Origin: Myxococcota bacterium
GTDB taxonomy: Bacteria; Myxococcota_C; UBA6777
DNA length: 64,000 nucleotides
Assembly (NCBI GenBank): GCA_023150835.1
Contig: JAKLKB010000022.1
Span: 1 to 64,000, forward strand
Direction of reading: 5' to 3'
Below are positions 17,014 through 26,677 of this stretch, piece by piece. Positions within the stretch are counted from its first letter, which is position 1; the number at the start of each line of letters is the position of its first letter. The notes beneath the pieces are model-generated. The model was given only the letters and a program-made list of their open reading frames with translations. It had not been told where the DNA came from and did not search any database. The position numbers were made by a program, and so were the translations under genes.

Positions 17014-18192
17014 ATGGCGCAACAAAGGAAGGTCGCACGTTTGGTCTTGGAAGATGGTAGCGTCTGGAGGGGTTGGGGGTTTGGAGCCGAAGGAACCCAA
17101 GAAGGAGAGGTGGTCTTTAACACCAGTTTGACGGGGTATCAGGAGATCTTGACAGATCCGAGTTATGCGGGGCAGATCGTGTTGATGACAGCGCCACAGA
17201 TCGGAAACACAGGGATGAACGAAGAAGACAACGAAGCAGGGCGCACGTATCTCGAAGGGTTTGTGGTGCGTGAGTTGAGCCCAAGCACGTCCAACTGGCG
17301 GGCGTCTTCGGATCTTTCGGACTGGTTAAAGGCGCGGGGCGTGATCGGGATTACGGGGGTGGACACACGGGCGATCACACGGCGTTTGCGCGAACGGGGC
17401 TCGTTGTGCGGCCTCCTGACCACCGATGAGATACAAACAGACGCGGGTCTTGTGGAGCGTGCGCGCCAAGTCAAAGGAACGGACGGCAAGGATCTTGTTT
17501 CGCAAGTGACCTGCAAAGCCCCCTATGTATGGGAAGATCGAACACAAAAGACGTGGGAGTTTACGCAATACTTTGGATCGATCGAGTGGGATAGTCGAGA
17601 AGATCGCCCTGCGTTGCATGTGGTGGTGATGGACTTTGGTGTCAAACGCAACATCCTTCGTCGGGTCGCGGCATGGAATTGTCGGATCACGGTGGTTCCT
17701 GCGCAAACAACGGCGGAAGCGATCTTGGGTTATCAGCCCGATGGGATCTTGTTGAGCAACGGCCCGGGCGATCCATCTGCGGTGACGTACGCGGTCGACA
17801 CGATCCGCGAACTGCTTGGAAAAGTCCCGATCTTGGGGATCTGTATGGGGCATCAGCTTGTTTCATTGGCGATGGGGGCGCGTTCGTACAAGCTCAAGTT
17901 CGGGCATCACGGCGGCAATCACCCTGTCAAGTATCTGCCCGAAGGACGGGTCGAGATCAGCGCACAAAACCACAACTACGCGATCGATGCGGCCAGTTTG
18001 CCCAAAGAAGTGGAGCTGCTGTACGTCCATCTGCACGACCAATCGTGCGCGGGTATCCGCGATCCGCAGCGTTGTGTCATGGGCATCCAATACCATCCCG
18101 AAGCCGCTCCCGGTCCGCATGATGCCGATCCGCTGTTTCGCCAATTTATCCAGATGATGCTCCAACACAAAAAGACACGCCCAACGGCCTAG
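17014..18192 (+). CDS. carA: Carbamoyl-phosphate synthase small subunit
   Basis: The protein has 392 residues, starting MAQQRKVARLVLEDG; GGGAGG lies 7 bases upstream. The N-terminal half is the CPSase small-subunit domain (VVFNTSLTGYQEILTDPSY). The C-terminal half is a class I glutamine amidotransferase with the catalytic triad Cys277 (GICMGHQ), His361 and Glu363 (YHPEA). It releases ammonia from glutamine for the large subunit, making carbamoyl phosphate for pyrimidines and arginine. carB follows after 90 bp on the same strand, so the two form an operon. Confidence 0.97.
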   Translation: MAQQRKVARLVLEDGSVWRGWGFGAEGTQEGEVVFNTSLTGYQEILTDPSYAGQIVLMTAPQIGNTGMNEEDNEAGRTYLEGFVVRELSPSTSNWRASSDLSDWLKARGVIGITGVDTRAITRRLRERGSLCGLLTTDEIQTDAGLVERARQVKGTDGKDLVSQVTCKAPYVWEDRTQKTWEFTQYFGSIEWDSREDRPALHVVVMDFGVKRNILRRVAAWNCRITVVPAQTTAEAILGYQPDGILLSNGPGDPSAVTYAVDTIRELLGKVPILGICMGHQLVSLAMGARSYKLKFGHHGGNHPVKYLPEGRVEISAQNHNYAIDAASLPKEVELLYVHLHDQSCAGIRDPQRCVMGIQYHPEAAPGPHDADPLFRQFIQMMLQHKKTRPTA

Positions 18193-18282
18193 AACATCGG
18201 TTCCTTTGCAGGTAAAGAAGCAGCGTTGTTCAAGCAAGATTTTTCGGGCAAACCGATGCGTTGGCCCCACGGGAGCGAGAAG

Positions 18283-21200
18283 ATGCCCAAACGAACCGAT
18301 ATCCATAAGATCCTTTTGATTGGTGCGGGTCCGATCGTGATCGGCCAAGCCGCCGAGTTTGATTATAGCGGAACCCAAGCCGCCAAAGCCCTCAAGCGCG
18401 AAGGCTACGAAGTGGTCCTCGTCAACAGCAATCCCGCCACGATCATGACCGATCCCGAGCTTGTGGATGCCACCTACATCGAGCCGATCACGACAGAGAT
18501 CTTGGAGATGATCATCGCCAAAGAACGTCCTGATGCGCTGCTTCCGACGGTGGGAGGGCAGACAGGGCTCAATGCGTCGATGAAGCTTGCCGAAGCGGGT
18601 GTCCTCGAAAAATACGGCGTGCAGATGCTCGGTGCTTCGGTGCAAGCGGTACGCTTGGCCGAAGATCGCAAGCTGTTTCAGGAAAAGATGCTGGAGGTGG
18701 GGCTTTCGGTTCCACGCGGTCGGATGGCAAACAACGTCGAAGAAGGCATCGAGATCGCACGAGAGATCGGAAGTTTTCCGTTGTTGCTGCGGCCTTCGTT
18801 TACACTTGGCGGAAGTGGCGGCGGGATCGTCTACAACGAAGAAGAGTTTGCAGAGCGCCTCGCGTTTGGTTTGCGCGAAAGTCCAACGCACAGCGTGCTT
18901 GTCGAAGAAAGCATCCTCGGTTGGAAAGAGTACGAGTTGGAGGTGATGCGAGACCGCGCCAACAACTTTGTGGTGGTGTGTACCATCGAAAACATCGATC
19001 CGATGGGCATCCACACAGGGGACTCCGTCACCGTGGCTCCGTCGATGACGCTGACGGATCGGGAGTTTCAGATGATGCGCGATCAGGCCCGCGTGGTGAT
19101 GCACGCGATCGGGGTGGAGACGGGCGGTTCCAACGTCCAATTCGCGGTCGATCCACAGACGGGCAGGGTGATCGTCATCGAGATGAATCCGCGTGTCAGT
19201 CGTTCAAGCGCCCTTGCAAGCAAAGCAACGGGTTTTCCGATCGCCAAGATCGCCGCACTACTCGCAGTGGGCTACACCCTCGACGAGATCAAAAACGATA
19301 TCACCCAAACCACCGTCGCTTCCTTTGAGCCAAGCATCGACTACGTCGTCACCAAGCTGCCGCGATGGGCCTTTGAGAAATTCCCGGGCGTCGATCCCAC
19401 GCTCGGAACACAGATGAAATCTGTCGGAGAGGCGATGTCCATCGGTCGCACCTTCAAAGAATCCTTTCTCAAAGGCTTGCAGTCGTTGGAGTTGTCTCGC
19501 GCCCCCTTCCCAACGCCTGAAAATGCCCTGTGGGACAGGCGGATCGAAAGCCTTGCGAGAGGCCGCGCCGAGCGGATGTGGACGCTTTGGGAGGCTTTTC
19601 GTGCAGGCCATTCGGTCGAAGAGATCAACCGTGTGACGCACATCGACCCGTGGTTTTTGGTGCAGTTTGAGCAGATCGTGGCGCTAGAGTCCGAAACAGC
19701 AGCGTATCACGACGCCAAAGACCTGCCGCCCGCTTTGCTTCACCAACTCAAGCAAAGCGGGTTTGGCGACGAGCATATCGCATGGCTGTTGATGCAGCCC
19801 GTCTGGCCGCCCCGTCCGATCCCCGTCGAAGAACGCTTGGCTCGCATCATGGAAAAGAAACATCTCCCAAGCGCCCAATCCATCGGCAAGATCCGTCAGA
19901 TGCGCAAACAACAGGGCATCCAGCCGACGTATCAGATGGTGGATACTTGCGCGGCAGAGTTTGCGGCCCATACGCCTTACTTGTACAGCTCTTACGAAAC
20001 GGAGAGCGAGGCCCCGCCCTCCAGCCGCGAAAAAGTGATCATCCTTGGAGGCGGTCCCAACCGCATCGGCCAAGGGATCGAGTTCGATTACTGCTGTGTC
20101 CACGCAGTCCAAGCCGTCCGAAAGCGCGGATACGAGGCCGTAATGATCAACTGCAATCCCGAGACTGTCAGTACCGATTATGACACTTCGGATCGGCTGT
20201 ACTTTGAGCCGTTGACGGTCGAACACGTCCTCAACATCGTCGAGCGCGAACAACCGCTCAAAGGCGTGATCGCCCAATTTGGCGGGCAAACCCCACTCAA
20301 CTTGATCCATGATCTCCATGCCAACGGCGTCCCCATCCTTGGATCTTCTCCCGACACCATCGATCGGGCTGAAGATCGCGGGCGCTTTGGCGACCTGCTG
20401 CGCGAACTCGATATCCCAAGCCCCGCCTTCGGGATCGCCAAGTCTCGCGAAGATGCCCATGTGATCGCCCGTTCGGTTGGTTATCCTGTGTTGGTGCGGC
20501 CCTCTTACGTCCTTGGTGGGCGGGCGATGGTGATCGTTTATGACGAAAGCACCCTCGATGGCTACGTTGCCACCGCCCTTGCAGCCTCCCCCAACCAAAC
20601 CTTGTTGATCGATCATTACCTCGAAGATTCTTTTGAGGTCGATGTGGACGCGCTTTGCGATGGCGAACAAGTCGTGATCTGCGGCGTGATGCAGCACATC
20701 GAAGAAGCCGGCATCCACAGCGGCGACTCTGCCTGTGTTCTTCCGCCCTTCAAGATCTCCGCCTATCATCTCGCCTATATCCAAGAATACACCGAGCTTT
20801 TGGGGCGTTCACTCGGCGTGATCGGCTTGATGAATATCCAATACGCCATCAAAGAAGATCGCGTCTATGTCCTTGAAGTGAACCCCCGCGCAAGTCGCAC
20901 CATCCCGTTTGTAAGCAAAGCCAAAGGGGTCCCCTTTGCCCGAATCGCCACCTACACCATGCTCGACCGCACCTTGCGCCAAATGAATCTCTCCGAAGAA
21001 CCCGCCATGCGCGGATTCTTTGTCAAAGAAGCTGTCCTGCCCTTCAAAAAGTTTGAAGGCGTGGATGCTCGCCTCGGCCCCGAGATGCGCAGTACCGGCG
21101 AAGTCATGGGCTTTGCCGACTCCTTTGGGCATGCCTTTGCAAAAGCCCAAGCTGCTGCAGGAGATCCCCTGCCCGCCAAAGGCAGCGTCTTTGTCAGCGT

Positions 21201-21615
21201 CAACGATTACGACAAGTCCGCTGCACTCAAGATCGCCCGCGACCTTCACCGAATGGGTTTTCCAATCCTCGCAACACGCGGAACTGCCGAATACTTCGAG
21301 CGAAACAACTTACCTGTTGAACGCATCAACAAAGTTCGTCAAGGTAGCCCCCACATCGTCGAACTGATCAAGGCCGGCAAAGTCGCCTTGATCCTCAACA
21401 CTCCCCTTGGACAAGTCGCTTACGAAGAAGGCGCACAGATCCGCACCACCGCTGTGCGTTATGGGATCCCTCTGCTCACCACCCTCAGCGCAGGGCAAGC
21501 CGCCGTCCAAGGTATCCAAGCCCTCCGCGCCAAACAACTTAGCGTCCGCTCCCTCCAAGAACACTACCGCCAAATCCCCACCCTCCAACAGTACAAATTC
21601 GATCAAAATCCCTAA
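18283..21615 (+). CDS. carB: Carbamoyl-phosphate synthase large subunit
   Basis: The protein has 1,110 residues, slightly over the usual 1,070-1,080. The start [17 protein letters not shown] is preceded by GGGAG at 7 bases. It has the expected duplicated layout: two preATP-grasp/ATP-grasp halves ([14 protein letters not shown] and [26 protein letters not shown] and [11 protein letters not shown]), a middle oligomerisation region, and a C-terminal MGS-like regulatory domain (near [19 protein letters not shown]). It binds carA, receives ammonia through a tunnel and makes carbamoyl phosphate using two ATP. Confidence 0.97.
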   Translation: MPKRTDIHKILLIGAGPIVIGQAAEFDYSGTQAAKALKREGYEVVLVNSNPATIMTDPELVDATYIEPITTEILEMIIAKERPDALLPTVGGQTGLNASMKLAEAGVLEKYGVQMLGASVQAVRLAEDRKLFQEKMLEVGLSVPRGRMANNVEEGIEIAREIGSFPLLLRPSFTLGGSGGGIVYNEEEFAERLAFGLRESPTHSVLVEESILGWKEYELEVMRDRANNFVVVCTIENIDPMGIHTGDSVTVAPSMTLTDREFQMMRDQARVVMHAIGVETGGSNVQFAVDPQTGRVIVIEMNPRVSRSSALASKATGFPIAKIAALLAVGYTLDEIKNDITQTTVASFEPSIDYVVTKLPRWAFEKFPGVDPTLGTQMKSVGEAMSIGRTFKESFLKGLQSLELSRAPFPTPENALWDRRIESLARGRAERMWTLWEAFRAGHSVEEINRVTHIDPWFLVQFEQIVALESETAAYHDAKDLPPALLHQLKQSGFGDEHIAWLLMQPVWPPRPIPVEERLARIMEKKHLPSAQSIGKIRQMRKQQGIQPTYQMVDTCAAEFAAHTPYLYSSYETESEAPPSSREKVIILGGGPNRIGQGIEFDYCCVHAVQAVRKRGYEAVMINCNPETVSTDYDTSDRLYFEPLTVEHVLNIVEREQPLKGVIAQFGGQTPLNLIHDLHANGVPILGSSPDTIDRAEDRGRFGDLLRELDIPSPAFGIAKSREDAHVIARSVGYPVLVRPSYVLGGRAMVIVYDESTLDGYVATALAASPNQTLLIDHYLEDSFEVDVDALCDGEQVVICGVMQHIEEAGIHSGDSACVLPPFKISAYHLAYIQEYTELLGRSLGVIGLMNIQYAIKEDRVYVLEVNPRASRTIPFVSKAKGVPFARIATYTMLDRTLRQMNLSEEPAMRGFFVKEAVLPFKKFEGVDARLGPEMRSTGEVMGFADSFGHAFAKAQAAAGDPLPAKGSVFVSVNDYDKSAALKIARDLHRMGFPILATRGTAEYFERNNLPVERINKVRQGSPHIVELIKAGKVALILNTPLGQVAYEEGAQIRTTAVRYGIPLLTTLSAGQAAVQGIQALRAKQLSVRSLQEHYRQIPTLQQYKFDQNP

Positions 21616-21782
21616 CGATACCCTGCTCGGTGCCGCTTGTTGGCCTTGCGCTTGGGGAATAAAGTGAGCATCCAAGAAATCGATAACAGAGATGTTCGAT
21701 CCACCAAAAAGCACAGCAAAGAAACCCGGATCATCGCGAAAGAAGGATCGTTGTGCTCAAGTGAAGAATGTGGAGGGAACGG

Positions 21783-24700
21783 ATGGGTTTGCAGCGAGAG
21801 ATATCGCGTTGGTTGGAGATCCTTGATCGCCGAAAGCAGCGACGGGCATCGGCAGCCCCAAAAGAAGGGGAGACGATGGATGTGCGTTGGGGGGGCCTGC
21901 GCTGGTGGTTCTTGCCGGTATTTGTGGTGTGTGTGGGGAGTTGGGCGGCGTGGGTGTTATGGAAGACCACGAAGATGGCCGATTCGCCTTATGGGATGGT
22001 GATCTTGGATGCGCCCTTGCCTTCTGCCTTGCGAACACAGCCTTGGTTTGGGCAAGATCGACGTTATTTCGTTCTTCAACCACAAACCGATCCTGCGCAA
22101 GTGGTGTTGTCGAGACCCGGGCGAGGGGTGCGAGCCTATCGCGGGCAAGAAGGCGTGCCGCTGTTTGGAGTGCAAACACCGCTGACAGAGCTGTTTCTCC
22201 CGCCTTGCGATGCACCGCCCGAGGCGGATGCAACGTACTTTTACACAGGCGACGGGATGATCTTGTGGGCGTGCCTCCAAGATCACGAACGCATCGGGTT
22301 GTACCGCGTGGGTTGGCGTTTTTCCGAAGCGGCATGGCGCAAAGGCCGCAGCCTCGGATACAGCGCAGACAATGCGATCGTGATGGGGGGGGCGATGTTG
22401 CCATTGCACAGCGCGACCTTGCGTCTTCAAGGAAACGAGATGCAGCTCCGCCCCCAAGGAACGTGCCTTTCCCTTCCTCTCCACACAACGCCCTCCGAAG
22501 ATATCCTCACCCCTCAAGCTCCCCCCAAAGATGCCGATGGAGCCGCCGCACAAGTCCCCCCCAAAGATGCCGATGGAGCCGCCACACAAGTCCCCGCCGA
22601 AGGCGCAGCGCAAGAAACAACGCCATGCGACAAAAGCGCCCGAACGATCGCCGCAGGCGTGTTGTTTCGTTTGCATAGTCCGAGGTTTCCGCATCGTGCG
22701 GTGACATTCCGATGGCAGCGCGCTTTACAGCCGAACGAAGGGATCGATCTGTGGCTTCATCCTGCGCTTGGTGAAGGGACAAGCATCCGTGTCCTTTCGA
22801 TCGAAGGGCTACGACTGGCGCGTCAGCGGGGCTTCTTGGTGGGGCGAGCCGATCTGTACTTTCGGGATATCTTGCCTGACGCGACGCGCACCCGTGACTT
22901 GGAAGAAGTCGTGCATCAGATGGTTTTGTCAGGCGCATTGCATTACCTCGAAGGCGAGGACTTGCGAAAACGCTTAGAACATCCGCCCTTTGCACCTGCG
23001 CCCTTGGATACTTGGATCGCTGGTGCGCTCCAAGATCAACAACGGCGGTTGTTTTCCCCGCTCCAAGAAGATCCGTTTCTTCGCAATCGCCTTGCGATGG
23101 TCAACCAAGCCCTTGCACGAGGAGATAAAACTCGCGCCCGCGCCTTGTTCCGTCTCCAGCGCCGCAACGATATGCAAAAAAGCGAACTGTTGGGCCTTGG
23201 CATCGGAAGCATCATGCTCCAATCTCCGCGCCGCAACCTGCTTTCTCCACGACAACAACGACGCTCCACACAGCCCGATCTTCGGCTGCAAACCACGCTC
23301 ACCACCCGCCGCACTCCACGCCCTTTTTTGATCGAAGTCCTCCCCGAGCCCCTGACTTCGCCCCCGCGCATCTTGTACCTTCACAACGAACAAACCGAAG
23401 TGATCGTCTTGGATATCTTGCCCAAAGAAGCCAAAAAACGCCGCCTGTCCGAAGTGTTGGCAGTCGCAAATGGCCGCGCCCTGATCTGGCACAACGACCA
23501 ATGGCTCCAAAGCCCCGACCCCTTCTTTGCCACCGCCGATGCCCTCCAAGAACAACCCTCCGCCCTTTCCACAACATCCGATCCATCGAAGTCTTCCACA
23601 ACATCCGATCCATCGAAGTCTTCCACAACATCCGATCCATCGAAGTCTTCCACAACATCCGATCCATCGAAGTCTTCCACAACATCTGATCCATCGAAGT
23701 CTTCCACAACATCCGATCCATCGAAGTCTTCCACCAATACATCCACTCAAGGCTCAGAAGGTTCGGAGCCATCGCGGTTTTTATATCGCGTCACGGGGCG
23801 TTGGTGGCAACGAGAACCTGGGCGTCAACGCAGCAGCACGTGGTGGCCGCTACAGGCGATTGCGCGGCAACTGGCGGCATCGAATGCAGAAGAGGCGTTG
23901 GCCCGCCAGATCCTTGAAGCCAACCGCGCCCAAGTGCAGACGCGCCCGCATTGCGGGAACCAGAGCGTGCGCCAAGGCAAGCGTTGGGTGCATCGCCCGG
24001 GATGTTGGGAAAAGACGACGCTGTTTGCGCAGGATGCGATGTTGGTGATCCCTTGTGGAGCCTTGCTGCGGGAGGCATTGCGCAAGCAACGATGCCGCGC
24101 AGGGCAACCGACGGTGACGTTGGATCGCAGTGGGCGCCCGTTGTTGCCACCGATCACTTCGTACAACACGTCTTATCATGGCATCGTGATATCGAAAACA
24201 ACGGACGTATCAGGGACAGATCGCTATTTTCTTGTGCCGCTCAAAGAAAGCCAGACCGTTCAGCGCAACCACTACGATCTCACGGCGCAAAAGCGTTATC
24301 CGCTGCGGGATGGGGATCTTTTGTTGCTTGGCAAGCGGCAGATCCGTTTTTCTGCGCCACCGATCAGCGTCGCGTATTCGCGCTTTCAAGGGGATCGGAT
24401 CGTTCCCGTGTATCCACATGGGCCGTTGTACGGGCATGTGATCGCAGGGAGCGTGGGGGGGCCGTATCGCAACCACCCCGCCGATCTGCGTACACAGCTT
24501 CCTCCGCCCCCACCCGCCTCAGCCAATGGCGCGCTTGTTCACGATGGGCCGCGCAAGATCGCGCTCACGCTGGATCCTGACCTGCAACAGATCGCGTTTC
24601 GCGTGGGACTACAGCATTTTTCTCGCCTTGATTCCGCCGCCTTTCAACAGCGCTTTCGCCGCCGTTTTTTCCGCAACCCTGACAAGCCCCACGCAGGCGC

Positions 24701-26540
24701 GATCTTGTTGCTTGAACGCAAGCAAGGGCAAGTCCTGACTGCCTTAACTTTTCCAGCCCTCGATCCCAATCCCCCCGCTCAAACCGAGGCACTCCAAGAT
24801 CAAAGCGAACGGGCCATCCGCTATTTTTATGGTCAGATCCTTGATGCGCACGATCTAACGCGGCCCTTGCTTGCTTACCGACAAGGTGCGCTACCGCCCG
24901 ATCCACCGTCCGCAACAAGACGCACCCAAAAGCCTCCCCTGATCCCTTCGCTGCTTGAGGCCCTTGCATGGGAGCGCGAAGAAGAACAGCGCGGGATCCG
25001 ACCGATGGATCGGAGTGGTTGGTTAACGGAGCGTGCGATCTACGGCTCGCTGACGCCGGGTTCGACAGCCAAGATCGTGACGGCTGTGGCGTATGCTCGT
25101 TTTCTTCGACAACAAGGACAACCCGTCCGCTTTCCAAAGCACCAATGCGCGGGAGGGATGATGTTTCAATTGCAACGCCGCATCGGGGATAAGCAAACAG
25201 CGTGGCGAGATTCATCGATCCACTTTCGCTGCCACAAACGCGGCGGACACGGACACATCGATCTGCAAACCGCGATGGCGTCCTCTTGCAACGTCTACTT
25301 TGCCAAGCTGGCGTTGGCGATGGTCGGGATCCCTGAAAAGCAACTGGATCGGCCCGCTGCTTCGGTGCGTTGGCATTCAAGCCGAAACAGCGGAACGGGC
25401 CGTTATGAGGTCTTTCGCTTTCCGACCGACAGCATCGCACAGCACGTCGATGACCCCAAACACCACGCTCTTTGGGAAACTGCCGCGATGTTCGGCTTCT
25501 CGATGCGCTACACCTACCAACACGCCCCCAAACAGATCAGCCATTACACCGATCTGCTCTTCACCCCTCGCTACGGGCCTTGGAAGCGCCCTCCCACCGA
25601 TCTCAAACCTGCGCAACAGCAGCAGATCGCACAACAGCTTTTGCACGAACGGATCGTCCAACAACATCCGCTCGGACACTTCGGCATCGGGCGCAGCTTT
25701 GCCTTCGCCGCCGCTTATCCTGCTTGGCAACAATGGAGCCGACAAGCCCGCGAACCCCGCTATCAAAAGAAAACTTCGCCACAAGCCACCTTTGGCTCGT
25801 TTGCGGCTTCTTTGCGCGGGATGGCCTACGTCGGCTTCGGCCAAAACCTAACGATATCTCCGTTGGTGATCACCCAAAGTCTCGCTGCGGTCGCCAACGG
25901 CGGTTGGCTCCCTGCGCCCCAGATCTGGCTTGGCGATTGGCAACACAACACACCTCCCCCCCAACCTCAAGCCCGCAAACCCACCGACCCTGTTCGTGTG
26001 CTTTCCGCTCCCGATGCTGCGGTACTACGCGAAGCCCTTGCTGCCGTGACGGCTCGCGGTACAGCCGCACAGCCGTTTGCCCGCCTCAATCGCCGATGCC
26101 TCGCCGCCTATGGACTCCGTATCATCGGTAAAACCGGCACCGCCGAAGCCCTTAGCGCTCGCGCTCGCAAACATCTGCTTCAACAAGTCATCGCCACCCG
26201 CCACACCCACAAAGGCTCCCACGCTGCCTTCCTTAAAGACACAGGCTGCCACCAACGCTCCTCGTGGCGCTACAACTATCCCGAAGAAGCCGTCGCGGAC
26301 TCTCTCTTCGTTGGTGCATTCGTCCCCACCGAAACCCCCGCCACCCAAGCCCTGCCCTCCCCTCTTCCTTTTCCGCTCCAAGATCTCACCTTTGCCTTTG
26401 TCGTCAAACACGGCTACCACCCCGAAGGCGCTCCCTGCCGCAAAGCAGGCCAAGATATCGACCGCTCCGAAGCACGCTATCTCGCTTACGATACCTTGCT
26501 CGCCATCCTCCAAAGCCTCGGTCTTTGCTTGACAATGTGA
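21783..26540 (+). CDS. Very large penicillin-binding D,D-transpeptidase
   Basis: The protein has about 1,585 residues. The start at 21783 has GGAGGG 5 bases upstream; 21876 (MDVRWGG, after AAGGGGAG) is a good alternative. One membrane segment lies near residues 40-60, so the bulk is periplasmic. Residues 930-1585 are a transpeptidase domain with LTLDPDLQQ, the catalytic Ser in STAK (about 1094), SCN (about 1168) and KTGTAE (about 1450), as in FtsI/PBP2 proteins. Residues about 825-865 (YPLRDGDLLLLGKRQIRF) resemble a piece of an FHA domain. Residues about 600-655 hold six STTSDPSKS repeats. Class B enzymes usually have 550-700 residues, so most of the N-terminal 900 are extra. Likely role: peptidoglycan cross-linking. 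Confidence 0.85.
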   Translation: MGLQREISRWLEILDRRKQRRASAAPKEGETMDVRWGGLRWWFLPVFVVCVGSWAAWVLWKTTKMADSPYGMVILDAPLPSALRTQPWFGQDRRYFVLQPQTDPAQVVLSRPGRGVRAYRGQEGVPLFGVQTPLTELFLPPCDAPPEADATYFYTGDGMILWACLQDHERIGLYRVGWRFSEAAWRKGRSLGYSADNAIVMGGAMLPLHSATLRLQGNEMQLRPQGTCLSLPLHTTPSEDILTPQAPPKDADGAAAQVPPKDADGAATQVPAEGAAQETTPCDKSARTIAAGVLFRLHSPRFPHRAVTFRWQRALQPNEGIDLWLHPALGEGTSIRVLSIEGLRLARQRGFLVGRADLYFRDILPDATRTRDLEEVVHQMVLSGALHYLEGEDLRKRLEHPPFAPAPLDTWIAGALQDQQRRLFSPLQEDPFLRNRLAMVNQALARGDKTRARALFRLQRRNDMQKSELLGLGIGSIMLQSPRRNLLSPRQQRRSTQPDLRLQTTLTTRRTPRPFLIEVLPEPLTSPPRILYLHNEQTEVIVLDILPKEAKKRRLSEVLAVANGRALIWHNDQWLQSPDPFFATADALQEQPSALSTTSDPSKSSTTSDPSKSSTTSDPSKSSTTSDPSKSSTTSDPSKSSTTSDPSKSSTNTSTQGSEGSEPSRFLYRVTGRWWQREPGRQRSSTWWPLQAIARQLAASNAEEALARQILEANRAQVQTRPHCGNQSVRQGKRWVHRPGCWEKTTLFAQDAMLVIPCGALLREALRKQRCRAGQPTVTLDRSGRPLLPPITSYNTSYHGIVISKTTDVSGTDRYFLVPLKESQTVQRNHYDLTAQKRYPLRDGDLLLLGKRQIRFSAPPISVAYSRFQGDRIVPVYPHGPLYGHVIAGSVGGPYRNHPADLRTQLPPPPPASANGALVHDGPRKIALTLDPDLQQIAFRVGLQHFSRLDSAAFQQRFRRRFFRNPDKPHAGAILLLERKQGQVLTALTFPALDPNPPAQTEALQDQSERAIRYFYGQILDAHDLTRPLLAYRQGALPPDPPSATRRTQKPPLIPSLLEALAWEREEEQRGIRPMDRSGWLTERAIYGSLTPGSTAKIVTAVAYARFLRQQGQPVRFPKHQCAGGMMFQLQRRIGDKQTAWRDSSIHFRCHKRGGHGHIDLQTAMASSCNVYFAKLALAMVGIPEKQLDRPAASVRWHSSRNSGTGRYEVFRFPTDSIAQHVDDPKHHALWETAAMFGFSMRYTYQHAPKQISHYTDLLFTPRYGPWKRPPTDLKPAQQQQIAQQLLHERIVQQHPLGHFGIGRSFAFAAAYPAWQQWSRQAREPRYQKKTSPQATFGSFAASLRGMAYVGFGQNLTISPLVITQSLAAVANGGWLPAPQIWLGDWQHNTPPPQPQARKPTDPVRVLSAPDAAVLREALAAVTARGTAAQPFARLNRRCLAAYGLRIIGKTGTAEALSARARKHLLQQVIATRHTHKGSHAAFLKDTGCHQRSSWRYNYPEEAVADSLFVGAFVPTETPATQALPSPLPFPLQDLTFAFVVKHGYHPEGAPCRKAGQDIDRSEARYLAYDTLLAILQSLGLCLTM
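23568..23729 (+). repeat. 27-bp in-frame tandem repeat, six units
   Basis: Six 27-bp units, nearly identical, encode STTSDPSKS repeats in the transpeptidase gene. They form a flexible linker and keep the frame when copy number changes. Confidence 0.95.
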
Positions 26541-26567
26541 TCACCGACAGAATCAGCGATCTCCGAA

Positions 26568-26670
26568 AGAAGTGTACACAAAGGGTAGGTGCGATCCGCT
26601 GTAGACGCCCTGTGGTTGGGCAGCCACAGGGGGCTGCCCCTACGTTTTTCGATCGCACAGAGATCATATG
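26568..26670. repeat. Family B hairpin repeat
   Basis: It has the left flank CGATCCGCTGTAGACGCCCT, the hairpin GGGCAGCC-ACAGGG-GGCTGCCC-CTAC, and the right flank ATCATATGAGCGATC. It lies between the convergent transpeptidase and MopE/WD40 genes. Confidence 0.75.
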
Positions 26671-26677
26671 AGCGATC

